Below, one piece after another: positions 1-9,034 of a stretch of DNA of 64,000 nucleotides. Both the position numbers and the translations under genes were made by a program. Below the pieces are notes generated by a model. It saw only the letters and a list, made by a program, of their open reading frames with translations, ran no database searches and was not told where the DNA came from. This DNA comes from Leisingera methylohalidivorans DSM 14336. GTDB lineage: Bacteria; Pseudomonadota; Alphaproteobacteria; Rhodobacterales; Rhodobacteraceae. The DNA lies in the NCBI RefSeq assembly GCF_000511355.1, contig NC_023135.1, positions 1,452,371 through 1,516,370 of the forward strand. The letters are read 5' to 3'. The stretch's first letter is position 1. The number at the start of each line of letters is the position of its first letter.

Positions 1-1
1 C

Positions 2-1060
2 GAAAGCGGGGTATTGCTGGGCGATGTCATCTCAGCCTTCCTGCTGCGCGGCTGGTTTCCGGAAGTGGTGCCGGGCAGCAAGTTCGTAACCCTACGCGGG
101 GCAATCGCGGCGGATGTGCATGGCAAGAACCACCATAGGGACGGCAGTTTCCGCAATTGTCTGGACTGGGGGATGTCATGGGACGGGACGGTACAGATCC
201 GCCGCTGTTCGGCGCAGGAAAACAGCGATTTGTTCGGCTGGACTGCTGGCGGCATGTTGCTAACCGGAATCATTTCCAGGGCTGCCATCAGGCTGCGTCC
301 TATGCCGTCGGCCTGGATCCGGCCGCAATCCTGGATGCCGCAATCGAGATCTTCGAGCAGCCGGCCAGCGCGACCTAATCGGTTGCATGGATCGATTGCC
401 TGTCGGAAGGCAGCAAGCTTGGCCAGCTCGCTGGTCATGCTGGGTGAACATGCGGAGTTGCGGGACCTGAGCGCGCAACAATCGGCCGCCCCCTGTGCCA
501 TCGGCGGTGAAAAGGCCTGGCAGGTGCCGCCGGTGTTTCCCTCCTTTCTGCTGAACCGCATCAGTGTCCAGGCCTTCAATTCCGCATACAATTGGGCAGC
601 TGCCCGCAAGCCCGGAGAGCTGATTGCCGGCTACAACCGAAATTTCTTCCCGCTTCACGCACTGCTTGGCTGGAATCGGACTTATGGGCGCAAGGGCTTT
701 GCCCAGTTTCAATGCGTGCTGCCGCTCGACGGCACCGGGTCCGGCCTTCGCGGGCTGCTGCAGGTGATTTCGGCAGCCGGGCAGGGATCTTTCCTGGCGG
801 TGTTCAACCGGCTGGGGCCGCAGAACAGCCCGTTTTCCTTTCTGATGGACGGCTACACGCTGGCGCTGGTTTACCCGGTCAATCCCCGCGGCCTGCAACT
901 GCTGGAGGAGCTGGACCGGATCACCTTTGCCCACGGCGGCCGGTTATACCTGGCCAAGGACAGCCGGATGGGCGCGGACGCCTTGCTGCAGCCGACTCCA
1001 AGGCGGCGGGGTTCTCCGGAATGCGGCAGACTTCCGGCTGAAAAAAGGATCTGGCGCTGC
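2..1060 (+). pseudogene. decayed FAD-dependent oxidase, DprE1-like (5' end outside window)
   Basis: Remnant of an FAD-binding oxidase resembling decaprenylphosphoryl-ribose 2'-oxidase. Recognisable pieces are the FAD-domain stretch GAIAADVHGKNHHRDGSF (about 89-145), a piece ending in LRLRP-like sequence (about 250-300), and a long C-terminal part containing NRTYGRKGFAQFQCVLPLD and LDRITFAHGGRLYLAKD. These parts lie in different frames: the reading moves out of the starting frame near 300, meets a TAA at 376-378 in the middle of a conserved stretch, returns to the first frame near 420 and is lost again near 985. At least two frameshifts plus one nonsense codon mean no full protein can be made. 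The start lies left of the window. Family assignment is from remembered conserved motifs; the partner reductase remnant follows directly, which supports it. Confidence 0.7.
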
Positions 1061-1679
1061 GCCACAGCGTGCCGGTGAGGTTGCATTATTTTGATGCCTT
1101 TGCCTTGGCGCTGGAAGATCACGAGGCTTTCGTTGATGCACTGCCTGAGCTGCCTGAGCTGCCGGGCATAGCGGTTTGCGTTGTCGGCTAAATGGGCGAT
1201 CAGGCGGAAAGCGAAATGAACCCCCAGCAAGCGGCCCGGGTGCTGCGCAGCAATGTTGAGGGGGCGGCGAGTATTCTGGCAGTCCTCGCCAACCGGTTCG
1301 AGCAGCGCTGCAACGGCACGCTGGTCGGCCTAAGTCCAGTCACCGGTGAGCACGGCGGGGCACCCAACTATGTTTACGGGGCTGCCAAAGCAGGCTTCAC
1401 CGCATTCCTGTCCGGAGTTCGCAACCGGCTGGCCGGCAAAGGCGTTCATGTTGTCACATTTTGTCACATTGCTGCCCGGGCTCCTCGCCACGCAAATGAC
1501 TGAAGGCATGGACCTGCCGGCTAAGCTGACTGCTCAGCCTGAAGAGATGGCAAATGTCATCACCGCCGCCGCATCCAAAGGCCGGAATGTTGTTGACGTA
1601 CGGCCTGTTTGGCAGCTGATCATGGTCAATTCATGTCTGGGTAGATTTTTCATTCCATGCATCTTCTTGCACCCCTGAT
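1057..1679 (+). pseudogene. decayed short-chain dehydrogenase/reductase, DprE2-like
   Basis: Remnant of an SDR-family reductase, probably the partner of the preceding oxidase in epimerising a polyprenyl-linked pentose. The SDR catalytic pair is still visible as NYVYGAAKAGFTAF (Tyr and Lys of YxxxK), followed by SGVRNRLAGKGVHVVT. Two lesions are clear. A TAA at 1189-1191 interrupts an otherwise continuous frame. Further on, TTGTCACATT at 1451-1460 is repeated exactly at 1461-1470. Removing one copy restores GVHVVTLLPGLLATQM and then an open frame through WQLIMV. The N-terminal Rossmann part is largely missing. Function is inferred from the family and the neighbour. Confidence 0.7.
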
Positions 1680-2704
1680 TGTATGGAGGCGACAGCCTTT
1701 TCTTAACAGGCTGGCAGGGGCTGGCCAGATAGCTCCACTGCCGGGTAGTTTCAGAATGGGACCAACAACATCAAGAAGAGTATTACTAGCACCAGCCGGG
1801 TTCACCGGTTTCTGACGGACTGAGGGCAATACGTCGTTCTGGCGGGCGCCGCCCTCAAAAAAAAATGCTGGCCGGGCCGGCAGCAATGAAACCAAAGCGG
1901 TTGATTGCGGAGGCAAGGATATTGCCGCTGATCTGCCGCCCGCGAAATCCCTCACCATGATGCAGAGTCTGGCCCGCATTGAAAAAGCAGCGAATGCGAA
2001 AAAGCTGTTTTGCCGAGGCGCAGATAATCCGGGTGATCCAGGAACAGTAAGAAGGCACGCCGACGGCACGGGGTGGTTCGGCCGCGTTCTCCACGTAAAA
2101 GCGGCTTCTGGCCGGTCCAATGCTGGCGATCGCCAATGTGGCCCCAATAGCTTGGGAGACATTGGCGAACGTGGTTGTGAAAGTTCTGCTGGGTAAAACC
2201 TGATTGTGAACCATTAAAGCGGTCTTGGTTCGAGCAGGCGGCGACAGACAGCGCTGCTTTGGTGCCTCACGACGAACCGTGTTCTGGCCGTGATTGGCGG
2301 TTTCAGCCGGGAAGCCCTTTGCCTGATTGCCTGCGCCAGTTTTGTTGTCCGTGAACTGATCGCGGTGGTGCGGACCGGCTGCAAACGCCGCCCCGGCAGC
2401 TATGGCGGCGAGCTTTTCTGTAGTGGCCGGAAACGCCCTTGGGCGGAAGTCCGAAGCTGAGGGGCGGGGCAGATCCCTAGGGCGGTGGATTCCCCTTTAT
2501 CCGAACCTTAGAAGGCTCTTTGCTAATATTGCAGTGATCATAGGCCTCCCTTCCCGGTGCTAGGTGGCTGGCCGTGCGGACATTTGCGCGTGCGGCCATG
2601 GGCTTCTGAAGGATGTGTTTCAGTCTGATAAGTTTTAAGCTTGAAGTAAATGCTGAGGCGGCGGTATGGTCGCTGGCAGGCCGCATCAGCAAAGGAGTTC
2701 CGTC
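1680..2704. other. non-coding or decayed stretch
   Basis: About 1 kb with no convincing gene. On the minus strand at 1855-2214 an open stretch reading SQAIGATLAIASIGPARSRFY has a faint resemblance to the lysylphosphatidylglycerol-synthase/flippase-like membrane family (UPF0104), but it has no supporting context. On the plus strand around 2240-2400 a hydrophobic stretch (VLAVIGGFSREALCLIACASF) could be part of another dead membrane protein. I treat the whole stretch as continuing gene decay from the oxidase/reductase remnants. Confidence 0.4.
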
Positions 2705-3103
2705 ATGCCAGCCATCAGCGTGCAACCCGAAGGGTGGAAGCCCGCCAAAGGTTATGCAAACGGCATGGTGGCGGAGGGCAGGCTGCTCTTTGTCGGCGGC
2801 CAGATCGGCTGGACCGCGGATCAGGTGTTTGAGGCGCAGGATTTCATTGGCCAGATGCGCCAGGCGCTGCAGAATATTCTGGAGGTGGTCAAGGCCGCAG
2901 GCGGATCCGCGCAGGATATCACCCGGCTCACATGGTTTGTAACGGACAAGACCGAATACCTTGCCCATCAGGCGGATGTGGGAAAAGCTTACCGCGCAGT
3001 GATGGGCTATCACTTTCCGGCCATGACGATGGTGGTTGTTTCCGCCTTGATCGAGGATCAGGCCAAGATCGAAATCGAAGCTACTGCGGTTCTTCCGGAC
3101 TGA
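2705..3103 (+). CDS. RidA/YjgF/UK114-family protein lacking the key arginine
   Basis: A 132-residue member of the Rid superfamily, small trimeric cytosolic proteins; the best-known members hydrolyse reactive enamine/imine intermediates. The family fold signature is visible in LFVGGQIGW (28-36), DITRLTWFVTD (71-81) and the C-terminal KIEIEATAVLPD (121-132). The arginine that holds the substrate carboxylate in RidA (in E. coli within FPARS) is methionine here (FPAMT, Met107), so classical 2-aminoacrylate deaminase activity is doubtful. The start is set by AAAGGAG at 2691-2697, eight bases before the ATG; upstream in-frame starts lack this. It is followed by a cupin gene on the same strand. RutC of the Rut uracil pathway is also a Rid protein, so a link to the pyrimidine genes downstream is possible but unproven. 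Confidence 0.85.
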   Translation: MPAISVQPEGWKPAKGYANGMVAEGRLLFVGGQIGWTADQVFEAQDFIGQMRQALQNILEVVKAAGGSAQDITRLTWFVTDKTEYLAHQADVGKAYRAVMGYHFPAMTMVVVSALIEDQAKIEIEATAVLPD

Positions 3104-3187
3104 ACCAAGCGTTACACGGTTCGGTGAAGGCTCTTTTCCAGACCGCCCTAAGCGGCCACATATTCCTGTGGAACAAGGGAGAGCGAT

Positions 3188-3826
3188 ATGCGGATCAACG
3201 CTGATTTCACCAAACGCGTTGCGGTGCATTTTGATGAAACACCTTGGGTGGCAAGCCCGGCGCCGGGGGTGGAGCGGAAAATGCTGGACCGCATAGGAGA
3301 GGAGGTGGCCCGAGCCACCACCATCGTCCGGTTTGCGCCGGGCTCTGCCTTTGCGCGCCATGTGCATGACGGCGGCGAGGAATTTTTGGTGCTGGACGGC
3401 GTGTTTCAGGACGAACACGGGGATTTCCCGAAAGGCTCCTATATCCGCAACCCGCCCACCACCAGCCACACGCCAGCTGCGGCGGAGGGCGCAGTGATCC
3501 TGGTGAAGCTGCATCAGTTCGACCCGGCGGACAGGACCGAGGTGAAAACCCGCATCACAGGCGGTGCGGCGCAGCAGCAGCTGTTTCAGGACAGAATTGA
3601 AACCGTGACTTTGCAAACTTGGGCGCCGGGTCAGGCAGTCAGCCTGGAGGTTCCCGGCGGCGCCGAGGTTTTTGTTATGGACGGCAGCTACATCGAGAGC
3701 AGGGAAGAATTCAGCCGCTGGGACTGGCTGCGGATGCCGCCGGGCAGCTGTTTGGAGGCGACAGCTGGCATCAATGGCGCCAAAGTTTGGATGAAAACCG
3801 GGCATCTTGCGCAATTGACGGGCTAA
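3188..3826 (+). CDS. cupin protein, ChrR-like
   Basis: A 212-residue cytosolic cupin. The first half carries a metal-binding cupin motif: FARHVHDGGEEFLVLDG with His58, His60 and Glu64/Glu65, and His94 in TTSHTP. This pattern is typical of the C-terminal cupin domain of ChrR anti-sigma factors, but the N-terminal zinc anti-sigma domain of ChrR is absent, so it is a free-standing cupin. The second half (about 130-205) looks like a second, more diverged cupin without the metal ligands. A good AAGGGAG precedes the ATG. It lies 84 bases downstream of the Rid-family gene, probably in the same transcript, and upstream of preT. The substrate is unknown. Confidence 0.75.
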   Translation: MRINADFTKRVAVHFDETPWVASPAPGVERKMLDRIGEEVARATTIVRFAPGSAFARHVHDGGEEFLVLDGVFQDEHGDFPKGSYIRNPPTTSHTPAAAEGAVILVKLHQFDPADRTEVKTRITGGAAQQQLFQDRIETVTLQTWAPGQAVSLEVPGGAEVFVMDGSYIESREEFSRWDWLRMPPGSCLEATAGINGAKVWMKTGHLAQLTG

Positions 3827-3908
3827 ATTGCCGCAACAGTTTCTGCACAAATTCAGTTGCTTGCAAGCCGCTCTTCAAAGGGCGCCATTTTTTTTGCCGG
3901 CATCAAAA

Positions 3909-3926
3909 TTTTACCAGTTGATAAAA
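3909..3926. promoter_or_regulatory. degenerate RutR-like operator upstream of preT
   Basis: TTTTACCAGTTGATAAAA lies 57 bases before the preT start. It matches the RutR palindrome TTTGACCA-NN-TGGTCAAA at 13 of 16 non-spacer positions and has the same centre (ACCAGTTG) as the perfect site at 7519-7536. Operator function is inferred from this match and from the RutR-like regulator encoded in the cluster. Confidence 0.5.
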
Positions 3927-3982
3927 AATAAGACTGTGGCACTCTGATAAGTAAGAAAAACAGACAATCAGGGAGACACCCA

Positions 3983-5317
3983 ATGGCGACCAGCCATCAG
4001 GCATCCGGCATTCAGGCAGCGCGATTGGACGCTGCCGGGATTGCGGAGAATTTCTCGGACCTGCACCCAGCCTATGACGCGCATGAGGCAGCCGTGGCAG
4101 CAGACCGCTGCTATTTTTGCTACGACGCGCCCTGCATGACCGCCTGTCCAACCAGCATCGACATTCCCCAGTTCATCCGGGAAATCCAGGCGGGCCATGC
4201 CGAAAGCGCGGCCAAAACCATTCTGGAGCAGAACATCCTGGGCGGCATGTGCGCGCGGGTCTGCCCGACCGAAACGTTGTGCGAAGAGGCTTGTGTCCGG
4301 GAAGCTGCAGAGGGCAAGCCTGTGGAAATCGGCCGCTTGCAGCGCTACGCCACTGACACGCTGATGGATAAGGGCGTTCACCCATTCACCCGCGCCAAGG
4401 CGACTGGCAGGAATGTCGCTGTTGTGGGTGCAGGTCCGGCCGGTCTGGCTGCCGCGCACCGGCTGGCGATGCTGGGCCATGACGTGGTGGTCTATGATGC
4501 GAATGCCAAAGCAGGCGGCCTCAACGAATTCGGCATTGCCGCTTACAAATCCACCAATGACTTTGCCGCGCGAGAAGTGGATTGGCTGCTGCAAATCGGC
4601 GGCATTACAATGGATTACGGCAAGAAACTGGGCGCGGACCTGTCTTTGGATGGTCTGAAATCCGGCTATGACGCAGTGTTCCTCTCGATCGGCTTAGCCG
4701 GTGTCAACGCCTTGCGGGCGCCGGGTGAAGACAAGGACGGTGTGCGCGACGCAGTGGAGTTCATTGCTGAACTTCGCCAGGCAGACGACCTGACCACGCT
4801 CCCGGTGGGCCGAAATGTGGTGGTGATCGGCGGAGGTATGACCGCGGTGGACGCTGCGGTTCAGTCCAAGCTCTTGGGTGCTGAGAACGTTACAATCGCC
4901 TACCGCCGCGGCCGCGACGCCATGGGGGCCAGCCGGTTTGAGCAGGATCTGGCGGCTTCAAAAGGCGTTAAGCTGATGTTCAATGTCATGCCAAAGGCCG
5001 TGCATGGCAATGGTGCTGCCGCTGAGATCGAACTGGAGTATACTAAGACTGCAGACGGTAAGGTTTCCGGCACCGGCGAAACCGTGCGGCTGGCCGCCGA
5101 TCAGGTATTCAAGGCCATTGGCCAGACACTGGCAGGCCAGCCTGACGCGCTGGAACTGGAGGGCCGCAAAATCAAAGTCGGCGATACGGGCCGAACCTCG
5201 GTGGCGGGGGTTTGGGCCGGGGGCGATTGTGCTTCTGGCGGCGAAGACCTCACCGTGACCGCCGTGGCCGAGGGCCGCGATGCTGCAATGGACATTCACT
5301 CCAGCCTGATGGGCTGA
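3983..5317 (+). CDS. preT: NAD-dependent dihydropyrimidine dehydrogenase subunit PreT
   Basis: A 444-residue cytosolic flavoprotein, the electron-input subunit of the enzyme that reduces uracil and thymine to the 5,6-dihydro forms with NADH. N-terminal cysteines bind two 4Fe-4S clusters: Cys43, 46, 51, 55 and Cys90, 94, 100, 104. The FAD site is VVGAGPAGLAA (147-157), the NADH site is VIGGGMTAVDAA (from 281), and WAGGDCASG (411-419) closes the FAD domain. This is the glutamate-synthase small-chain fold. The ATG follows AGGGAGACACCCA. The gene lies 52 bases before preA, the catalytic partner, and has a RutR-like site upstream, so induction by pyrimidines through RutR relief is likely. Confidence 0.93.
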   Translation: MATSHQASGIQAARLDAAGIAENFSDLHPAYDAHEAAVAADRCYFCYDAPCMTACPTSIDIPQFIREIQAGHAESAAKTILEQNILGGMCARVCPTETLCEEACVREAAEGKPVEIGRLQRYATDTLMDKGVHPFTRAKATGRNVAVVGAGPAGLAAAHRLAMLGHDVVVYDANAKAGGLNEFGIAAYKSTNDFAAREVDWLLQIGGITMDYGKKLGADLSLDGLKSGYDAVFLSIGLAGVNALRAPGEDKDGVRDAVEFIAELRQADDLTTLPVGRNVVVIGGGMTAVDAAVQSKLLGAENVTIAYRRGRDAMGASRFEQDLAASKGVKLMFNVMPKAVHGNGAAAEIELEYTKTADGKVSGTGETVRLAADQVFKAIGQTLAGQPDALELEGRKIKVGDTGRTSVAGVWAGGDCASGGEDLTVTAVAEGRDAAMDIHSSLMG

Positions 5318-5369
5318 GCCAGTCAGGAACGGGAAACCGTTCCGAGCTAGCCTGAAGAGGAGAGATCAA

Positions 5370-6674
5370 ATGGCTGATCTGACAACCGAATTTCTGGGGA
5401 TCAAATCCCCCAATCCGTTTTGGCTGGCCTCTGCGCCGCCGACTGACAAGGAGTACAATGTCCGCCGTGCCTTTGAGGCCGGCTGGGGCGGCGTGGTCTG
5501 GAAGACGCTGGGCGCCGAGGGCCCGCCGGTGGTCAACGTGAACGGCCCGCGCTACGGCGCGATCTGGGGCGCCGACCGCCGCCTGCTGGGCCTCAACAAC
5601 ATCGAGTTGATCACCGACCGGCCGTTGCAGACCAATCTGGAGGAAATCACAAGGGTCAAGAATGACTATCCGGACCGGGCCATCATCGTGTCGATCATGG
5701 TGCCGTGCGAGGAGCAGGCCTGGAAAGATATTCTGCCGCAGGTCGAGGCCACGGGCGCCGACGGGATTGAGCTGAACTTCGGCTGTCCGCACGGTATGGC
5801 CGAGCGCGGAATGGGCTCGGCCGTCGGGCAGGTGCCGGAATACATCCAGATGGTCACCGAGTGGTGCAAGAAATACTACTCCAAGCCGGTGATCGTGAAG
5901 CTGACCCCGAATATCGCAGACATCCGCCAGCCGGCGCGGGCGGCGAATGCAGGCAAGGCCGATGCGGTCAGCCTGATCAACACCATCAATTCGATCACCT
6001 CGGTGGATCTGGACAGCATGGCGCCGGAGCCGACGATTGGCGGCAAGGGCACTCACGGCGGCTATTGCGGCCCGGCGGTGAAACCGATTGCGCTGAATAT
6101 GGTTGCTGAAATCGCCCGTGACGCCCAGACACGGGGCCTGCCGATCTCTGCCATTGGCGGCGTCACCACCTGGCGCGATGCGGCGGAGTTCATGGCGTTA
6201 GGGGCCGGCAACGTGCAGGTCTGCACCGCGGCAATGACCTATGGTTTCAATGTGGTGAAGGAAATGATCTCGGGCCTGTCCACTTGGATGGACGAGAAAG
6301 GCTTCACCTCCACCCAGGACTTCATCGGCATGGCGGTGCCGAATGTGACCGATTGGCAATATCTGGACTTGAACTACGTGACCAAGGCGCGGATCAGCCA
6401 GGACGATTGCATCAAATGCGGCCGCTGCTATGCGGCGTGCGAGGACACCTCGCACCAGGCCATCGCGATGAGCGAGGATCGGGTGTTCACGGTGAAGGAC
6501 GACGAATGCGTCGCCTGCAACCTTTGCGTGAATGTCTGCCCGGTTGAAGGCTGCATCACGATGGAAGAAGTGGCTGCTGGACAGATCGACGAGCGCACCG
6601 GCGAGGTGGTTTCCGGCGAGTATGCCAACTGGACCACCCATCCGAACAACCCGTCGGCAACGGCGGCGGAGTAA
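5370..6674 (+). CDS. preA: NAD-dependent dihydropyrimidine dehydrogenase subunit PreA
   Basis: The 434-residue catalytic subunit. An N-terminal FMN-binding barrel related to dihydroorotate dehydrogenase (1-310) contains ELNFGCPHGMAERGMGSAVG, with Cys139 as the likely active-site acid. The C-terminal domain carries two 4Fe-4S clusters: Cys347, 350, 353, 357 and Cys380, 383, 386, 390. With PreT it catalyses the first step of reductive pyrimidine breakdown. A strong GAAGAGGAGAG precedes the start. The gene is complete and of normal family length. The stretch after it has a G/C-rich hairpin-like sequence near 6738-6757, and the RutR-like regulator is encoded convergently. Confidence 0.94.
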   Translation: MADLTTEFLGIKSPNPFWLASAPPTDKEYNVRRAFEAGWGGVVWKTLGAEGPPVVNVNGPRYGAIWGADRRLLGLNNIELITDRPLQTNLEEITRVKNDYPDRAIIVSIMVPCEEQAWKDILPQVEATGADGIELNFGCPHGMAERGMGSAVGQVPEYIQMVTEWCKKYYSKPVIVKLTPNIADIRQPARAANAGKADAVSLINTINSITSVDLDSMAPEPTIGGKGTHGGYCGPAVKPIALNMVAEIARDAQTRGLPISAIGGVTTWRDAAEFMALGAGNVQVCTAAMTYGFNVVKEMISGLSTWMDEKGFTSTQDFIGMAVPNVTDWQYLDLNYVTKARISQDDCIKCGRCYAACEDTSHQAIAMSEDRVFTVKDDECVACNLCVNVCPVEGCITMEEVAAGQIDERTGEVVSGEYANWTTHPNNPSATAAE

Positions 6675-6769
6675 CACTGTTGCACCCTTTAGGGCCGTGC
6701 CTCCGGCGGGGGTGTTTCGGGCAAAAGAAAAGAAGCGGCCCGGTTGGGCCGACCTTTTAACGAGGGAGA

Positions 6770-7384
6770 TCAGCTTTTGGGTGTAAGCATACGCCGGTAC
6801 ACGGTTTCCAGGTATTGCGGCGCTGCGTGAAAGGGGTCCTCTTCCCCCATCAGCGTGCGCACCTGGGCGTCAAAATCGGCGTAATGCTGGGTTAGCGACC
6901 AGATCGAAAACAGCAAATGTTTCGGGTGCGCGCGGTTGATCCGCCCGGCATCCATCCAGTCTTGCAGCAGTCGAGCCTTTTCTTCCACCAGCACTTTCAG
7001 ATCTGCCGCAATCACGTCATGCAGCCGAGGTGCCCCCTGTACAATCTCATTGGCATAAAGCCGGCTTTCGCGCGGGAAATCCCGGCTCATCTGCAGTTTG
7101 CGCTGCACATAGGCGAGGATTTCGTCCAATGGTTCGCCTTCCGGGTCCAGTGCCCGCAGCGGGTCAAGCCAGGTATCCAGCAAGCCTGACATCAGTTCGT
7201 TAAAGATCGCTTCTTTGGAGGCGAAATAGTAAAGCAGGTTCGGCTTTGACAGTCCGGCCGCCTTGGCGATCTGATCCACTGTGGAGCCGCGGAATCCGTG
7301 GCTGGAGAACACATCCAGCGCAGCCTCCAGAATGGCGGCGCGATTCTTTCTCTGAATTCGGGTTGGCGCGCGGTCTGCGGGCAT
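6770..7384 (-). CDS. TetR-family regulator, RutR-like
   Basis: A 204-residue repressor with an N-terminal TetR helix-turn-helix (about 14-60: AILEAALDVFSSHGF, then STVDQIAKAAGLSKPNLLYYFASKEAIF) and a C-terminal domain of the RutR type (YAEFD-like motif as QHYADFD). RutR binds uracil/thymine and releases DNA. The start MPADRAP is preferred over an upstream in-frame methionine because it has a purine-rich site (ACAGGGACGG) and matches family length. It is divergent from the amidohydrolase gene, and the intervening DNA holds a perfect RutR consensus palindrome, which suggests autoregulation and control of the catabolic genes. Confidence 0.9.
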   Translation of the reverse strand: MPADRAPTRIQRKNRAAILEAALDVFSSHGFRGSTVDQIAKAAGLSKPNLLYYFASKEAIFNELMSGLLDTWLDPLRALDPEGEPLDEILAYVQRKLQMSRDFPRESRLYANEIVQGAPRLHDVIAADLKVLVEEKARLLQDWMDAGRINRAHPKHLLFSIWSLTQHYADFDAQVRTLMGEEDPFHAAPQYLETVYRRMLTPKS

Positions 7385-7518
7385 GTCCGTCCCTGTCTGT
7401 TTCTGCCGCCTTTTGCCAGCTGACGCGCGGAATTTCACCTGTTTCCAGTGAAAGAACCGATTTTTTCAAGGGCTGTGCGGCAATTTCTTGACTGATAGCG
7501 AACCCGTGATAGCGTGAG

Positions 7519-7536
7519 TTTGACCAGTTGGTCAAA
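7519..7536. promoter_or_regulatory. RutR operator (perfect palindrome)
   Basis: TTTGACCAGTTGGTCAAA is perfectly symmetric apart from the two central bases and equals the established E. coli RutR consensus TTGACCA-NN-TGGTCAA with one extra pair on each side. It lies between the divergently transcribed regulator (start 7384) and the amidohydrolase gene (start 7654), 134 bases from the first and 117 from the second. Confidence 0.85.
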
Positions 7537-7653
7537 TCATTGACCGGGATCAAGAGAGCCGGCACTGTGAACCGGCCAGCACTTAACGCCACCTCAACGG
7601 CGTAATGCCGGATGAAGCCTGCACAGACGGGCGCACAGGGAAGGGAGCTCGTG

Positions 7654-8904
7654 ATGACGTCGCTTGGACAGAACCTGAAGATCAACGGTGACCGTTTGTG
7701 GGACAGCCTGATGGAGATGGCCGAAATCGGCCCGGGTGTCGCCGGCGGCAACAACCGTCAGACGCTGACGGACGCAGATGGTGAAGGCCGCGCCCTGTTC
7801 CAGAAATGGTGCGAGGATGCCGGCTGCACTATGGGGCTGGATCAGATGGGCAATATGTTTGCCCGCAGGGAAGGCACGGATCCGGAGGCCCTGCCGGTCT
7901 ACGTTGGCTCGCATCTGGACACTCAGCCGACAGGCGGCAAATATGATGGGGTGCTGGGGGTGCTGGCCGGGCTGGAGCTGATCCGCTCGCTCAATGACAT
8001 GAATATCAAGACCAAACATCCGATTGTGGCGACCAATTTCACCAATGAGGAAGGCACACGCTTTGCGCCAGCGATGCTGTCCTCGGGCGTGTTTGCGGGC
8101 ATTCACACGCAGGACTGGGCCTATGACCGTGAGGATGCCGAGGGCAAAAAATTCGGTGACGAATTGAAGCGCATCGGCTGGCGCGGTGAAGAGGAGACCG
8201 GTGCGCGGAAAATGCACGCCTTTTTTGAACTGCATATCGAACAGGGCCCGATCCTGGAGGCCGAGGGCAAAGACATCGGTGTGGTGACCCATGGGCAGGG
8301 CCTGAGCTGGACCCAGGTGACGGTCACTGGCAAGGATGCGCACACCGGCTCCACCCCGATGCCGATGCGCCGCAATGCCGGCCTGGCGATGGCACGCATT
8401 CTGGAAACGGTGGATGAAATCGCCTGGGGGCACGCACCGCATGCGGTCGGGGCGGCGGGGCATATCGACGTTTACCCGAACTCCCGCAATGTGATCCCGG
8501 GCAAGGTGGTTTTCACCGTCGATTTCCGCAGCCCGGAGCTGGAGGTGATTGCCGATATGGAAAACCAGCTGCATGAAAAGGCTACCCAGATTGCCGAGGC
8601 GATGGAGGTCGAGATCGAGTTTGAGAAAGTCGGCGGCTTTGATCCCGTGGCCTTTGACGCGGGCTGTGTCACAGCCGTGCGCGACGCGGCAGAGCGGTTG
8701 GGATATTCGCATCAGGATCTGATATCCGGAGCAGGCCATGACGCCTGTTGGATCAACCGGGTGGCGCCGACCGCGATGGTGATGTGCCCTTGCGTGGATG
8801 GCCTGAGCCACAACGAGGCCGAAGAGATCAGCAAGGAATGGGCCGAAGCCGGTGCCAATGTGCTGTTCCATGCGGTGGTCGAGACGGCGGAAATCGTGGA
8901 ATAA
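7654..8904 (+). CDS. Zn-dependent amidohydrolase, N-carbamoyl-beta-alanine type (hydantoinase/carbamoylase family)
   Basis: A 416-residue M20-family metal hydrolase. Metal-binding residues are visible: His87 and Asp89 (GSHLDTQ), Asp98 (KYDGVLG), Glu132/133 (NEEGTRFAP), His194 (ELHIEQGP) and His386 (LSHNEAE). The family includes beta-ureidopropionase, allantoate amidohydrolase and L-carbamoylases. Between preTA and dihydropyrimidinase the natural reaction is hydrolysis of N-carbamoyl-beta-alanine (or its methyl form) to the beta-amino acid, CO2 and ammonia. ATG at 7654 is chosen over one at 7612 because AAGGGAG lies just upstream. It is the first gene of the plus-strand catabolic run, behind the RutR operator. 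Confidence 0.9.
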   Translation: MTSLGQNLKINGDRLWDSLMEMAEIGPGVAGGNNRQTLTDADGEGRALFQKWCEDAGCTMGLDQMGNMFARREGTDPEALPVYVGSHLDTQPTGGKYDGVLGVLAGLELIRSLNDMNIKTKHPIVATNFTNEEGTRFAPAMLSSGVFAGIHTQDWAYDREDAEGKKFGDELKRIGWRGEEETGARKMHAFFELHIEQGPILEAEGKDIGVVTHGQGLSWTQVTVTGKDAHTGSTPMPMRRNAGLAMARILETVDEIAWGHAPHAVGAAGHIDVYPNSRNVIPGKVVFTVDFRSPELEVIADMENQLHEKATQIAEAMEVEIEFEKVGGFDPVAFDAGCVTAVRDAAERLGYSHQDLISGAGHDACWINRVAPTAMVMCPCVDGLSHNEAEEISKEWAEAGANVLFHAVVETAEIVE

Positions 8905-9034
8905 GGGGCGCGCCCCCCGCGGCCCGGCGGGCTGCTCTCCCGGAGTGTGTCCGGAAAGATGATAACAGCTGCGCCAGACAGCGGAAGAGATAATGGGAGG
9001 CGTGAAAATACGCCCCGAACAGGGAGTTGCAAGC

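Noticed and set aside
1855..2214. MprF-like flippase gene on the minus strand
   Set aside because: Only a short resemblance (SQAIGATLAIASIGPARSRFY) with no further family sequence; too weak to call.
2477..3850. Long minus-strand open frame opposite the Rid and cupin genes
   Set aside because: Its translation has no recognisable similarity and it mirrors two well-supported genes; GC-rich codon use creates such antisense frames.
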